Shown: one piece after another, positions 35,090 through 47,003 of the stretch
Position numbering within the stretch: the stretch's first letter is position 1
Layout: each line of letters opens with the position of its first letter
Assembly (NCBI GenBank): GCA_963969345.1
Contig: OZ017767.1
Coordinates: 8,931,547 to 8,995,546 of the forward strand
Source of the DNA: Turbatrix aceti
Taxonomy: Eukaryota > Nematoda > Chromadorea > Rhabditida > Panagrolaimidae
Length of the DNA stretch: 64,000 nt
Reading direction: 5' to 3'
The notes under the pieces: generated by a model
The model's input: only the letters and a program-made list of their open reading frames with translations
Told to the model about the DNA's origin: nothing
Databases searched by the model: none
Translations under genes and position numbers: made by a program

Positions 35090-36417
35090 AGTTCGCGCAA
35101 ACTGTGAAAAAAAGTGGCCACTCGGCTGAGGAAAATTTTTGCCTGCGCGCGCACCCTTGTTTTTCTTGAAAGTGCACCCCAGATAATCGCAAAACAAAAA
35201 TATTAAGATGCAAGTGTTTGTTTAGATTGATATTGTCATCGATTAAGCACATTCTTGCGAACATTTTGATGCCATTTTTGAAAAAAAATATTTATTGTGA
35301 GTCTCGCTGCATATTTCCAAAAACAGACATTTTTAAAAACGTTTGTGATAATTTCACAAAAAGTGTTCTGTACAGAGTTCTGAAATTTTTATGACAGATG
35401 CATACGGTGTTGAAGAAGGTATCCTGAAAATTTGGTGCAATTTCGCCTTGGAATTTTAAAGTTAGCTGCTGATAACTGTTTTTCCTTATAAAGGTGCGCG
35501 CAAGCACACCCCTCTGTTCCTACTCAGGGTACTCTAAAAACATTTTTTTGGTTGGAAAAATGTTCGACCCCTTCACTATTGGAATATTAAAGCAATCGGA
35601 ACTTCAATACACAATTCGGGCGAGTGTCGTCGTCGAGTCGAGGAAGCACGGCGACGCGCACGAAGTTGCGGCAACAAGAAACGGGTGCCGCCGCCGATTG
35701 ACCCTTCAGGGATGTACCTGAGTACAACTATCGTGTGCAGTGAACGACTATCATGTGCAAGGCAAAGAAGTTGTTCTGTTTCTGGTCAAACAACTCATTG
35801 AAGGGTCAATCGGCGGCGGCACCCGTTTCTTGTTGCCGCAACTTCGTGCGCGTCGCCGTGCTTCCTCGACTCGACGACGACACTCCCCCGAATTGTGTAT
35901 TGAAGTTCCGATTGCTTTAATATTCCAATAGTGAAGGGGTCGAACATTTTTGTAACCAAAAAAATGTTTTTGGAGTACAATGAGTAGGAACAGAGGGGTG
36001 TGCTTGCGCGCAATTTTACAAGGAAAAACAGTTATCAGCAGCTAACTTTAATATTTCAAGGCGAAATTGCACCAAATTTTCAGGATATCTTCTTCAACAC
36101 CGTATGCAACTGTCATAAAAATTTCAGAACTCTGTACAGAACACTTTTTGTGAAATTATCACAAACGTTTTTAAAAATGTCTGTTTTTGGAAATATGCAG
36201 CGAGACTCACAATAAATATTTTTTTTCAAAAATGGCATCAAAATGTTCGCAAGAATGTGCTTAATCGATGACAATATCAATCTAAACAAACACTTGCATC
36301 TTAATATTTTTGTTTTGCGATTATCTGGGGTGCACTTTCAAGAAAAACAGGAGTGCGCGCGCAGGCAAAAATTTTCCTCAGCCGAGTGGCCACTTTTTTT
36401 CACAGTTTGCGCGAACT
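35090..36417. mobile_element. 1.33-kb palindromic fold-back element
   Basis: Arms 35090-35708 and 35799-36417 are both 619 bp. They pair with no net insertion or deletion: all matching positions sum to 71507. A 90-bp spacer holds a short repeat (ACTATCGTGTGCA and ACTATCATGTGCA). Only a few substitutions separate the arms. Symmetric open frames (about 71-75 codons) occur in both arms but are mirror images of unknown, probably non-coding, sequence. The ends read AGTTCGCGCAAACTGTG. No transposase is present and no clear target duplication flanks it. The architecture matches non-autonomous fold-back transposons such as Tc4 and Tc6 of Caenorhabditis elegans, but the sequence family is not recognised. 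Confidence 0.9.
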
Positions 36418-37261
36418 GAGTGCTCCATCATTTTTGATGATTAGTACCAGCGAGAAAAAATGAACACTGCAACAATTTCTTGCAACTAACTTGCTTTTTA
36501 CTTCCATGGGGTCACTTTCATGCAGGCGATGATTGGTGAACGGCAACGATTGGCGATTGTGTTTTTCTTTCGGTGAACCAAAACATATTATCATCAGACC
36601 AGAAGAAACATCAGAGCTTCATGGCTGTGTGCCAAGTTGCTCTCGGAGTTGGTCTCGACGTCGACAACTGTGTCTTGTGCAGAAAAAGAGGCGTGCAAGA
36701 AGACCAGCGTATGTGGCGAAGACATTTTTTTGTGTGCGCGACGCTTCGTTTGCTCGCGAGAGTCGAATCAAATCATCTGTCCAGGAGAGAACACTCCAGG
36801 GTCATCAATCAATCAGAATCAGAACCCATCGTCGCGTCATAGTCCCTGTGCTTTGCGTTCATCTTCCTTCTGTCGGAAGCCCCACCGTCAGGCTGGCTAC
36901 TGCCCATCGGTGGCTGCGTTCATCGGTACCCCAGAGAAAAATGATGAATGTCGAGTGCGTGCACGCACCACACCACGCACAGAGTGGCGTCCTTGCAAGA
37001 AGAGGTGGGGTGGGGGTTGTATCCATCCACCGGAACCAATTCAAAGGTGACAATTTGCGATCGTCGTCGTCGGTAAGGCCAGCCTTCTTCTTTGACGACG
37101 AACAACTTCCGTCGAGGTGGGTGGAGTCAAGTTGGCGCCGTCAAAAAGCCCGCGTCTCCGCCGAAAAATATACCATTGTGTGCCTACTGAATCTGATCAA
37201 TCCAGCAGTGAGTTGTATCATCCTCAGTGTCCAGCAATTTCAATTTCAATTCAATTCAAAA
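36418..37261. promoter_or_regulatory. GC-richer upstream region of the Cys-rich secreted gene
   Basis: Sequence from 36533 is open in more than one frame. One frame is continuous with the ATG at 37262, and another is Cys-rich. The translations change character and have no signal peptide, so I treat this as promoter and 5' UTR. Repeated CAATTTCAATTTCAATTCAA-like sequence lies just before the start codon. Confidence 0.45.
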
Positions 37262-38182
37262 ATGTCGAGACTATCCAGCGTTGTTCTTGCTCTTGCTTGC
37301 CTTCTGCCCGCCGTGGTCCCAGCTCCAGGACCGACCCAGTTGCCGAGAATTACCCCCTTCGAAACCGGTCTCCTCGCTGCGGAATCCTTTGCATCCGCCA
37401 CGAGGCGTAGCATCAAGGTTCCCCAGTCGTGTAGCCAGGTCATCGCTGGAAAAATCAGTGAAATGCTCGAAATCGTCGGTCTCGACGTGCAGGGATCCAT
37501 TTCCGACCTCGTAGCCAATGTTGATCGATTGGAAGAAGCTTGCAAGTGAGTTTTTTTTACATTTGACGTCAAAGATTTTTAAAAATCATTTCCAAAACAA
37601 AAAAAACATGAAAAACACAAAACACAAAAAGTAACCAAACTTTTGTTCTTCAGACAATACGAAAACCTTCGCGAAGAATTCGACTCGTGCACCCAGCGCG
37701 GAAACCCCCTCCTACCCGTCCGCTTCGGTGTCGTCGCACTCCTCGAAGTTGCCTGCCGCGCGCAAAAGACCGCACTCATCTCCAACTACGGCTGCATCGC
37801 CGAGATGGAAGCCACCGTCGGCCCTGTCTGCAGACACGCCTGCATCGACCGAGACTACAAGGGCTTCACCGGCATCTTCAAGCGCGATCCCGTCACGTAC
37901 TGCGGCCTCGCCTCGTGCATCGCTCGCTGCGTCTCAGCCCAGGTCCAGGAATGCGACGTCGCACTCGGCAGCTCATTCGCTGACCTCGCCGGCATCCAGA
38001 CCCTCCTCGGCATCGAGAATATCCTCGGTGCCGGATCGCCCGCTGCTGAGCTCGCTCTTGGCTCTGACTCTGTGCCGTTCACGTGCCGACGCTTCATCTG
38101 GAGGGCACTCCTCACGTCGGCACCTGTCACGACGCCTTCGCCGACCAAGAACGACTCAGGTGTCTTCGCCTTCAGCAAGTAA
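37262..38182 (+). CDS. Cys-rich secreted protein, possibly CPG4-like, 270 aa
   Basis: Exons are 37262-37545 and 37654-38182, joined in frame across a 108-bp intron. A signal peptide (LSSVVLALACLLPAVVPAPG) is followed by a helical-looking region with about 12 Cys in patterns such as CSQV, EACK, FDSC, VCRHACIDRD and YCGLASCIARC. The tail is Ser/Thr/Pro-rich (TSAPVTTPSPTKND). This resembles small nematode secreted proteins with a chondroitin proteoglycan 4 type domain, but I am not certain. Exon 2 uses C-ending codons almost throughout (CTC, GTC, ATC, AAG, GGC), unlike its AT-rich surroundings and stronger than in the DUF229 genes, suggesting high expression. AATAAA lies at 38402-38407. The gene converges on the ANGEL-like gene. 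Confidence 0.88.
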
Positions 38183-38401
38183 AACCCCAGAAGTGCGCCA
38201 ACCATCGACCTCAAGAATCTATGATTCTCTTCTTCTCATCTTCACAACTCAGTGAGCGTGTGCGTGTGTCTTGTCATAACCAGTGTGCGTGTGAACTTCT
38301 TTCCTGTCCTCCTCCCCTCACCTGAAGAGGAGGGAGTTCAGGAAAAAATACGAATGTAATAATTTTCATGTGTGATCGATCATTGAAAGAACCGAACGAA
38401 A

Positions 38402-38407
38402 AATAAA
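38402..38407 (+). terminator. Polyadenylation signal AATAAA for the Cys-rich gene
   Basis: AATAAA lies about 220 bases after the stop codon and 24 bases before the stop codon of the convergent ANGEL-like gene, so the two 3' ends may overlap. Confidence 0.5.
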
Positions 38408-38430
38408 TGAATCATTCAAATCCCGTTAGC

Positions 38431-41400
38431 TTACAGAAACGCAAAATCGGCAAGGAGAGGGATGTGATCGGAGCCGGTGAATTCATTTGGCCAGGGATGG
38501 GGGGAGTAGCGATGGATTTCGTCGAGAGTGGGCAGGGTCAGGCGACGAATCAGGCTAAGGCCTTCTTCGATCACTTCGTATTGCGCTGAACCCTGAAAAA
38601 AAACACGCACAATTTTTGATGGTTGTTTAGAAAAAAAAAATTGATTGACTATCATCCCGCATGAAACTGGCGACGACCTGGCTACCAGGTGATGGATGGG
38701 GTTAAACACACACACACTCTTGATTGGTTCAAAAAATCAGGTTTTAAACCATCGCGTAACACATCAAAAAAAAGTGTTGACTACTCCTATCATCTGACTG
38801 ACTGACCTGCGCTGCTTGCTGTCAGATTTTTGCACGTAAAGTCATTACTCTTATCCACGCCACTTCAAGAGCCAAAATCAAAACCAAAAATCCATCCGCA
38901 CATCAAACTCGTGTGTGTTGTGACGACACGGTGTGTTTTTGATTGATTATGACAATTTTGACGTGTTGAATGTTTTTTTGTGTGAAAAAATCATGTAATC
39001 GCAAAATTGGACTTTGAAACTGATTTTTGATGAGAATCAGTCGTAAATTTATTCGTACTTTTGCACGTTTTTTTGGCATTGAAAAAATTTATTGTCGAAT
39101 GTCAGGTAAAAAAAATTGACAATTTTTTTTATTTTTTTGAACACAAATTTCAGTTGTAAAATTTCAAAAAAATGATATACGGAATTTTGAACTTAAAAAA
39201 ATTTTACAGAAAAAAATCTATGAAATGCAGATTTGTTTTACCTGACACCTGTATATAAAATTTTTACATATAGATTTCAACTCGTTTTTGCTTACTGCAT
39301 TTTTCGATGTATTTAATAACAAAAAAAATTTTACTGCAAATAAAAATTTGGCAAATTCTACTTCAAAAAAAGAAAAAAACAGATCAAAACAATTACGATT
39401 TTTTTTTCGTAAAATAAATTTTACACCCATTTTTTTGCAGTAATTTTTTTTTGATTAAAAACTTACGGTAATAGTATTTTTCGATTTCACAGTGTAAAAT
39501 ATATGATCTGGGCACCCGTAATCCGCATGAAACGTGCTGACTTCGCTCTCTCCTCCACTGAGGACGTGATCGTAAACCGGAGCAAATCGGAAGCTGTGTT
39601 TGAGGCACGAAACCACGGAAGCATATCCTCCGTACCGACCGCTCGAAATTGCCGCACCCGTTTCGGTTTCGACAAACTTGCACAGCGAGTTGACGCTGCC
39701 TCCTTCGACCCTGGATGGCATCGTCAGGGAGAGCATTCTCTGCCTCGTTTCCTGGTACGCTCCCGTGCGCTGCTTTGCAAGTTGTCCGGAGAGTGTCGCA
39801 GCCGAATACCCCTTGGCAAAGGTGATAACCCCCGTAGAGAGGAAATCGTACAGCGGAGAGAACGGCTCAATGTTGAAGTCACCTGCCATGATCACAGGCG
39901 TTTTGCCGTCTTTTCGGATCTGTAAAAAGTAAATGACGTCAGAATGCGCAAATCGTGTTGTTATCGATCATTGGGAGCAAAATACTACAGATCTTGTCAG
40001 TCAAACCGGATGCAAACAACTTGAACTGTCTGCGTGACAGGTGGGCGCCGGTGTAAACAAAAACATGGATGTTTTTTGGATAGTTTTAATTTTGTGAACG
40101 TGTAAATATTTCCAAAAATTATTTTTTATGACAAATTTTATTTTTTGGATGAAAATAAGATTAAAAAACACCCAACAAATCGATTTTGAACCAAAACATT
40201 TTATTCGGAAAAAAGCGCGATAAAAAATTCTGCGCAAATTTAAAAAAAAATATCAATGCTTTTCCTTTTCTTTTTTCAATTGCTCGATTTATTATTTATA
40301 TTGTGGGTAATAATAAAAAATTTAAAACTTCTGAATATTTCCTTTTATTCAGAAGTTTTGTAAATTAAAAATTTTTTATAAAAATTGAGTTAACAAAAAT
40401 GCATTTTTTTAGGCGTTTCTGACCAAAAAAAATGCATTTTTTTATTATGTTTTAAATTTTTATCTTTTTTTATTTTGAATTAATTTTTTTTATCTATTTT
40501 TTTATTTTTTTGCCAAAAAACTTTCATCAGCGTAAATATTTTTCCCCCTCAATTTTACGTCATTTTTTTCCAGAACACAAAAACCCCATAAAATCTCAAA
40601 AATCATAAATCAACAAAAAAACTATATCAAATCGAGTTCACTTGTGTGAAACAACAAAAAACAAAGCGCGGTTTATTATTATTTATGATAACCATTTTTG
40701 GTTGCATAATAGCAGCTTTTTCAGTGCGTCTTTGTGTAAAACAAAAATTATGACCCGTTTTTGGAGAAATATTTTATTGCTTTTTGATTCTTTTTGGCTT
40801 TGAGCCACGCTTTGTTCTGGAGAGCCATTTTTTCAATCAGATGACCGACCCAGGAACAACAAAAAAACTCATCACGTGTGACAGCATTACAACTAAAGAT
40901 CGTAATCTCATTGTGTAAAAAAGTAGTGTAGTATCAATAAAAAACATTAGTGTAAATTATTGTTGTTGTTGTCACTTTTGTTTTGTGTGGTTTTAATTTA
41001 TGGCTATCATGAGGTTTTTTGACATGTCAAAATAAATTTTTGGGCGAAAAAAAGAGAAAACGTGACCTTGCATACTGTGGCACAAAAAATGTCAAATGTT
41101 ATATAGATAGAAAATAATTTTTTTCATTGAAGCAAAAAACCTGGAAAAAAATATTTACAAAGCAATTTTGTAAAAAATACAAAAACGTTTCTTTCTTTTT
41201 TTTTGTAAAAAAATAACAAAAAAAATTTACGAAGCAATTTTGTAAAAAAATTTACCTTTATGTAAAAAAAAATACAAAAAATATTTACAAAGCAATTTTG
41301 TTAAAAAAAACAAACTATATTATATAATCTTTTTTTTTAAATGCAAAAAAAACAACAACAAAAATGTCAAAAAAAATAAAAACAATTTATACAGACTTTG

Positions 41401-44400
41401 AAAAAAATTATAAATGTTTAAAAAAATTAAAAGCATTTTTTTTATTCTAAGTTTTTTTTGTAGTACGTTTTCGGTAGCAAAACAAATATAAAAAATATTT
41501 CATGTCTACATATTTTTTTGGTGAAAAAAATGAGCAAAATATTTTTTTTCGCCAATAAAAAAAAAATTGCATCAACGAAAAATTTTTATTCCCTAAAATA
41601 ACCAACCTTGTCAATATTAGCCAACAGGATGGCAATCTGCCCCAACTTGACGTCGCCTCGCTTGGGATTGAAATAAATGTGCGTATTGGCAACGACGACT
41701 TCCTTGTTCGTCTTCTTGTGCAGAAATCTGACGACCTGTCCGACGTTGCCCTTGTCGTACGGTGAGTTGGGCGTCTGATCGACGTAGTCAAATTCGACGT
41801 AGTCGAGTCGTCTGAACACCTTCGTATTCCACATAATCGCCACACCGTAGGTGGAATCGGTTCGTTGCATGAACATTTGAGAAAATTTGTTCCCAAGACC
41901 CGCTCGAATGCCGGAGAACCGGGAGCCATCGACTTCCTGGAGACAAAGAATATCCGGAGCCAGACGACCGAGTTCGAATTTCAGCAGCTTCCATCGCTGA
42001 GGCCAGGTGCCGGAAAAGCCGTTGATCGGCAGGTGACGGTAGAGGTAGCCCGTTGTACCCATCACATCCTGGCTCAGAATGTTGTACGACACAAAACGGA
42101 AGATGTTTGATGAGTCGATATTGTCGAGTTTTTGAGAGACCTGGAAAGCGTTTTTCACTAATAAAATTTCGGAAAACATTTTTTTTCAAAATTCTAAGAA
42201 AACTTTTTTTTAAACAAATTTTTTTTATTAAAAAAATTTTTTTTTCTGAGAACGTCAATTTTTTTTAATATTGTTTTATTAAAAAAATTATTTTTAATAA
42301 TACAAAAAATTTTTCAAAAAATCGCAGATTTTCAAATTTTTATCTGAAATGTTCCAAAAATTTTAAAAAGTGAATTTAGAAAAATCGAGCCTTCTTAATT
42401 TTTTTTATGACATCCAACAAATTTTTAGGAAAAAAATTACATTTTTTTATCGTAATTTTTTTTCTAAAAAAATTCATTGTAAAAATCGCATAAAAAATGT
42501 TTCATGGAATTTTTTTTGTAAAGAAAAAAATGTTCGGATATTTTATTTATTTTTGAGGAAAACTTTTGGATATTTTTTTTATAAAAAAATTCGACACGAA
42601 ATTTTTTAAATAAAAAAAATTAAATATTTTTCATTAAAAAACATTTTTAATTTAATTTACATAAAAACAACCAACCACACATTCGGGTTCGCGAAAATTG
42701 ATTTTTCGAGTCTCAGCCAGATGATAGGAGAGTGCATCGAAGTAGTTTTCCTGCGGAAACGGAGGCTTGGTAACCGATCTCGTCGAATGGGAAATCGGGC
42801 GCACGATGGCGCCCGGCAGCGTGGGCTTTGAAAGTCTCGGCACAACCGACGACTTTCCAGGTCTACCAGCCACCGTAATCGACGAAGCAGACGTCGAAGC
42901 GGACGCCGAAGGCTTCTTTCGGATGATTTCGCTGATTATAACAATTTCATCGTCTTGAGACGACGTCGGCTTCGACGCGGAAGTTTTTGAGGTCATCTTG
43001 GTCGTTGTTGTCGTAATTTGCTGGGTTTTCTTCGTCGTAGATCGCTCATCGGTGAGAGACTGGCTTTTTTGGGTCACCTGAGCCACTTGAGTTTTTGTGG
43101 CTGTGGCAACGACAGGGTCAGAATTGCTGGGTCTGGTGGCCTTGAAAGCAGCGCGGGAACGGGTCACTCGGGCTTCTGGCTGGGTGGATGGTTGAGGCTT
43201 TGGTTTCTGAAAAAATGGGGGAAATGAATTTATGACGAAAATTAGGAAAAAATCGGGTTTTACACCAAAAAAAAATAATTTCGTTAATCTATAAAAATTT
43301 TATTTATATTTTTTTTTACAAAAAATGCACAAATCTTCAAAAAAAATTATGAAAATTAAAAAAAAAACTACTTTTCTCGGTTTTTTATCCGCACGGATGT
43401 CAAAAATCCATTTCTTCAAAACTTTTCTTCGAAAAAAAATATTTGATCAAAGGAAAAAAATTAATTTTATAATTTTAAAAAACGCACAGGTAAAAAAAAT
43501 TTTTTTTGTACAAGTGTCAAAAAAAAACGATTTTTTATTTTTAATTTAAAATTTTTTTTCTTTCAAGTTTTAAAAACAAAAGCACAGGTCAAAATATAAA
43601 CAGAAAAAAATCTTTTTTACCTGTACAGGTACCAATTTTCTGACTTTTAATAAAAAAATTGATTTTGTCACCCCCCAGGTAAAACAAATTTTTCAAAAAT
43701 TTTTATAAAGATGACAACAAAAAAATTTTTTTTTTCGTTTTTTACCTGTGAATAGAAATTTACCTGCACAGGTAAAAAAATGTTTTTTTTCTCAAAAATT
43801 TGTAAAAATCTTACCTGAGGCGTTCCGGTGGACTTGTTTCTCGTTTGTTCCATCTTGACAGTGCTTCTGACTTCAATGACCTCAACGCCGTCGTCGTCGG
43901 TATCCACGAGTTCGCCTTCTTCGATCTCGACAACTTCCTTTTTCGTGCGCCGAACTTTCTTCTCCGGCTGATCGACTTCCACGGTTTCCTCGATTTTTAC
44001 CGCTCGCTTGGATCCCGTGCGGGTCTGGATGCCAGAAGATGCCGCAGGTGCGAATACAGGTGCGGACGTCGAAGTTGTCCTGCTGGAACAACTTTTCTTG
44101 GGACTGGACTGCGGCAGAGTTTGTGGAGGAGAGTTCGACGGACAGGGTGACACCGTCACGTCAAAAGCATGCGGTTCGTCGTCGTCATCGATTGTCGGGA
44201 CATCGAGACCCGCTAAAGAAGGTAAATATACTGATAATAATTTTTTTTGGGGAAAACATGTAAAAGTTCAAAGATCAGGGTAAAATTGATTTTTTTGATC
44301 TTAAATTAACAAAGAGTTGAAAATTCCACGAAAAAGGAGAACAAAGAAACAAATTAAAGTGGAATTCAACTTCATAGTAAACAAACAAAATCAACTTTTT

Positions 44401-45949
44401 TCAGCCCAACCGGTTTTGGCTCAAAAAAGGTGAAAATTGAAAAATGCTGGGGGCTTGATGGGTAAAAAAGTTGAAAAGAAAAAATGAACGTAAATTGTGA
44501 AAAAAAGAATGTAATCTAATCCATTGTCATACATATGCGTCAAAATATTGGGCTGACGCATAATCCGGATCACACAGACTCCACCCCCCCCCCCACCCCC
44601 AAAAAAAAGACTCACCCATGATAGCCAACAAATTTGTAGGCATACTGTTGCCGGTGATCCTGGCACCCGGTTGTTCAATGATATCGGGAATCGGCATCTC
44701 AAATGCGTTCGCAAATTTGCGAAATTCAGCGTCAATATCAGATCTGAAAGCAGAAAACAAAATTAAGAAAAACTTGTCAAAAAAAATATTTTTTTGGGAT
44801 AAAAGTCATAAAAACCACCCGAAACTCACAAATTCTTTTCGGCAGAAGAAGTAGACGTAGATGGCACAGCCGGTTGCTCTTTGGGCACCCTTCAAGATAC
44901 AAAAAGTAAAAAAAAACAAACAATACTGACAAAAAACTGATTTCAGTAAAAAAAGATTTTTTTCCGATAACAAAGAAAGAACGGAAACGATCCAATCGAA
45001 CTTTTTGTTCTTTACGATATTACTGTTACGTTCGTTACGATACTATTTTTTGTTACGTTCGCGTCGTTTCCATATGAATTATCGTAAATACTTAGACTAT
45101 ATTCGTGGTAGAACCGATTTCTATCGCAACAGCTCTCCAAATGCATATAAAAAACGATTTTCGTGGCAAAACCACCTCATGTCAGATACTGTAAGCAATC
45201 CTTCATTTTAGGTCAAAATCTTTAGAAAAACTAATTTCGTGGCGGAACCACAGAAATCTCAACTATCGTAAATGCTTCCAAAAAAATTCAGTTTAGGCCC
45301 AAAAACGGTATTTTTTCGTGGTGAAACCACATAATACATATTTTCGTGGTGAAACCACATCAATGATCGTAAATGTTTACTATGTTCCTTCATTTTAGGC
45401 TCAAAACTTTAGAGAAAAACCAATCGTAACTCAAGTCCTCGATCGATCACAAATAAAAACTCACCAATTGTCCGTACTTGCACTCCGACGCCGGGAGTTT
45501 CGGTTATTCGACGCCGTTCGATTCCCCGAAGCCGGCCTGCCCCCAGTGGCACCGGGGCGTCGACGAGAAGACTGATTCTGATTCTGGTTTCTCGGACGAT
45601 ACCTCGGATTCGGATTCGGATTGGAATTCGAATTCTGGGAGCGTGGGTTGTAGGGCGCGTGATGGGACGGGCCGGCGATATCGGCTATCAGCGGAAGTCC
45701 GAGGAGCGAAGGTGGTCTCTCGGGGCCGCCCCTCCACGTGGTTGGTGCCGGAATGGGAATCGAAACCACAGCGGTAGGCTTGGCAATTCGGCCTGTGCCC
45801 TGTCCGATATGACTACGGACACCCGGCTGGACAACACTGCTTGGACCGGGCCCGAGCAACGACGGCCCCGACCCCGACCCCAACCCTGGCACTGGACGCC
45901 GGGGCGGGTGGTGGTTGTTCTGGTTCGACCGAACCGTTCGTTTGCCCAT
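38431..45949 (-). CDS. angel: ANGEL/CCR4-type EEP-family protein, 916 aa
   Basis: Exons are 45465-45949, 44830-44889, 44616-44743, 43815-44212, 42676-43206, 41607-42140, 39467-39919 and 38431-38592. All joins keep frame, and an in-frame TAA precedes the ATG. Residues 1 to about 530 are disordered: Pro/Gly/Asn/Arg-rich at first, then acidic, then Thr/Ser/Lys-rich. The exonuclease-endonuclease-phosphatase domain follows with FRFVSYNILSQD, PDILCLQEVD (catalytic Glu), VANTHIYFNPKRGD, MAGDFNIEP and finally GSDHIPLLADF (catalytic Asp-His). ANGEL proteins are cytoplasmic relatives of the CCR4 deadenylase; vertebrate ANGEL2 acts as a 2',3'-cyclic phosphatase on RNA ends. All active-site residues I can see are kept, so an active enzyme is expected. 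A longer N-terminus than usual is the main oddity. Intron 1 and the intron at 43207-43814 hold repeats. Confidence 0.92.
43480..43780. repeat. ACCTG/CAGGT hairpin repeats in an ANGEL intron
   Basis: The intron has at least five CAGGTAAA or TTTACCTG units, including TTTTTACCTGTACAGGTACC near 43616 and TTTACCTGCACAGGTAAAAA near 43761. Several are paired head to head. The units resemble donor sites (CAG|GTAAA) on either strand. Confidence 0.65.
45035..45350. repeat. Dispersed TTTCGTGGTGAAACCACA hairpin units in ANGEL intron 1
   Basis: At least five units of the form TTTCGTGG(N3-4)AACCAC occur near 45100, 45160, 45238, 45319 and 45341, interspersed with ATCGTAAAT. Each can fold into a GTGGT/ACCAC stem. 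A related unit occurs near 55287. Similar short CGTGG-GAGACC repeats are common in Caenorhabditis genomes. Confidence 0.75.
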
Positions 45950-47003
45950 GATAAATTTTTAGGCCAACAAAAAAGGGCAAAATTCAGGAAAAAAATATAT
46001 TTTTGGACCAAAATCGATCACGATCACGAAAGTTTGTCTGTGTTCCAAAAAGTTTCTAGCACTTAGCAAAAGAGAAGACAACGCAGCAACAAACCAGGGA
46101 GAAGGATGCACAAAATTACAATAAAGCAAAAGCGAAAAATTCTCACCTTCCGCCGTGGAAAGGAGAACGATCGCAGTCACCTCACCGCTAGTAAGTGCGA
46201 TCGCAACTCGAGTTCTGGATGGTGCAACGAGAGATCTCTGCCTGCCAAATTGCAAAACAGACAAAGCAATGTGTGGTTCGATCAGGCACAAAATTGCTGC
46301 TCTTTTTTTGCTTGTTTTTGCGCGCGAAGATGCGAACATCATGTTCATGCGGGGATCCGGTTGGGAGTCGTGTTGCAGGTTGCTGGCAGGTTTCGTTTTG
46401 TATGAGTTACGTTCGGGGCCGGCTGTTTGCGCGGAGTATTTTTCAGCGGAACGAAAAACTCAGCGTACCCAAGGTAATCTGTAAATGGGTTTACAGCGTC
46501 TGTACATTTAAAAATACAGACAAAAATACGGACCATTTAATTTAACGGGTCTTATCTGTGCAGACTCTGGAAATTATCTGCACAGACTCTGTATTTTGTC
46601 CGTATTTCATCTGTAAATCACGCTTAAATGTACATTTAAGAAGTGATTTACCACTGAGTAATGGTGAAATAATACCAAATTTTTCGCTCAAAACAGTATT
46701 TCTGAAAATAACTACAAATACCACAAAAAAACACTTTTTTGACGTTTTGCACTTGTAATAGTGCGCCGCAACGTGCAAAAAGCTCCCGATTATTTTTCCC
46801 GTTTGAAATTAAAGTTAACAAAAGTAAAAGAGGCTACCATTTCAACAGCGTAGTACTGTGGATGCCGTGAATAACTTTTGCTGGTTTAATTTTCGAAATA
46901 AATTTTTCCCGTTTGGAGCTGAGTGGTGCAATCATTGGCTACCATTATACAGCAAAAACTGTGGATGCCATGAAAACCATCCAACCCCAATTTTTGAACC
47001 GAC
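45950..47003. other. Upstream region of the ANGEL-like gene
   Basis: On the minus strand a GTGAGA donor near 46144 with an upstream TTTGGCAG near 46257 could bound a 5' UTR exon. The rest is AT-rich and includes a partial CAGCGGA unit and TCTGTGCAGACTCTG repeats (see next entry). Confidence 0.4.
46439..46640. repeat. CAGCGGA units followed by TCTGTGCAGACTCTG repeat
   Basis: CAGCGGAACG and CAGCGTACCC at 46446-46480 match the terminal units of the fold-back element at 49649. They are followed by GTAAA, TTTACAG and TGCAGACTCTG motifs that recur at 49440-49640 next to that element. Confidence 0.6.

Noticed and set aside
35292..36215. Symmetric 71-75 codon open frames in the fold-back arms as genes
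   Set aside because: They are mirror copies made by the palindrome, lack start context and splice sites, and match no known family.
36533..37261. N-terminal extension of the Cys-rich secreted protein
   Set aside because: The extension has no coherent protein character, and the ATG at 37262 starts a clean signal peptide.
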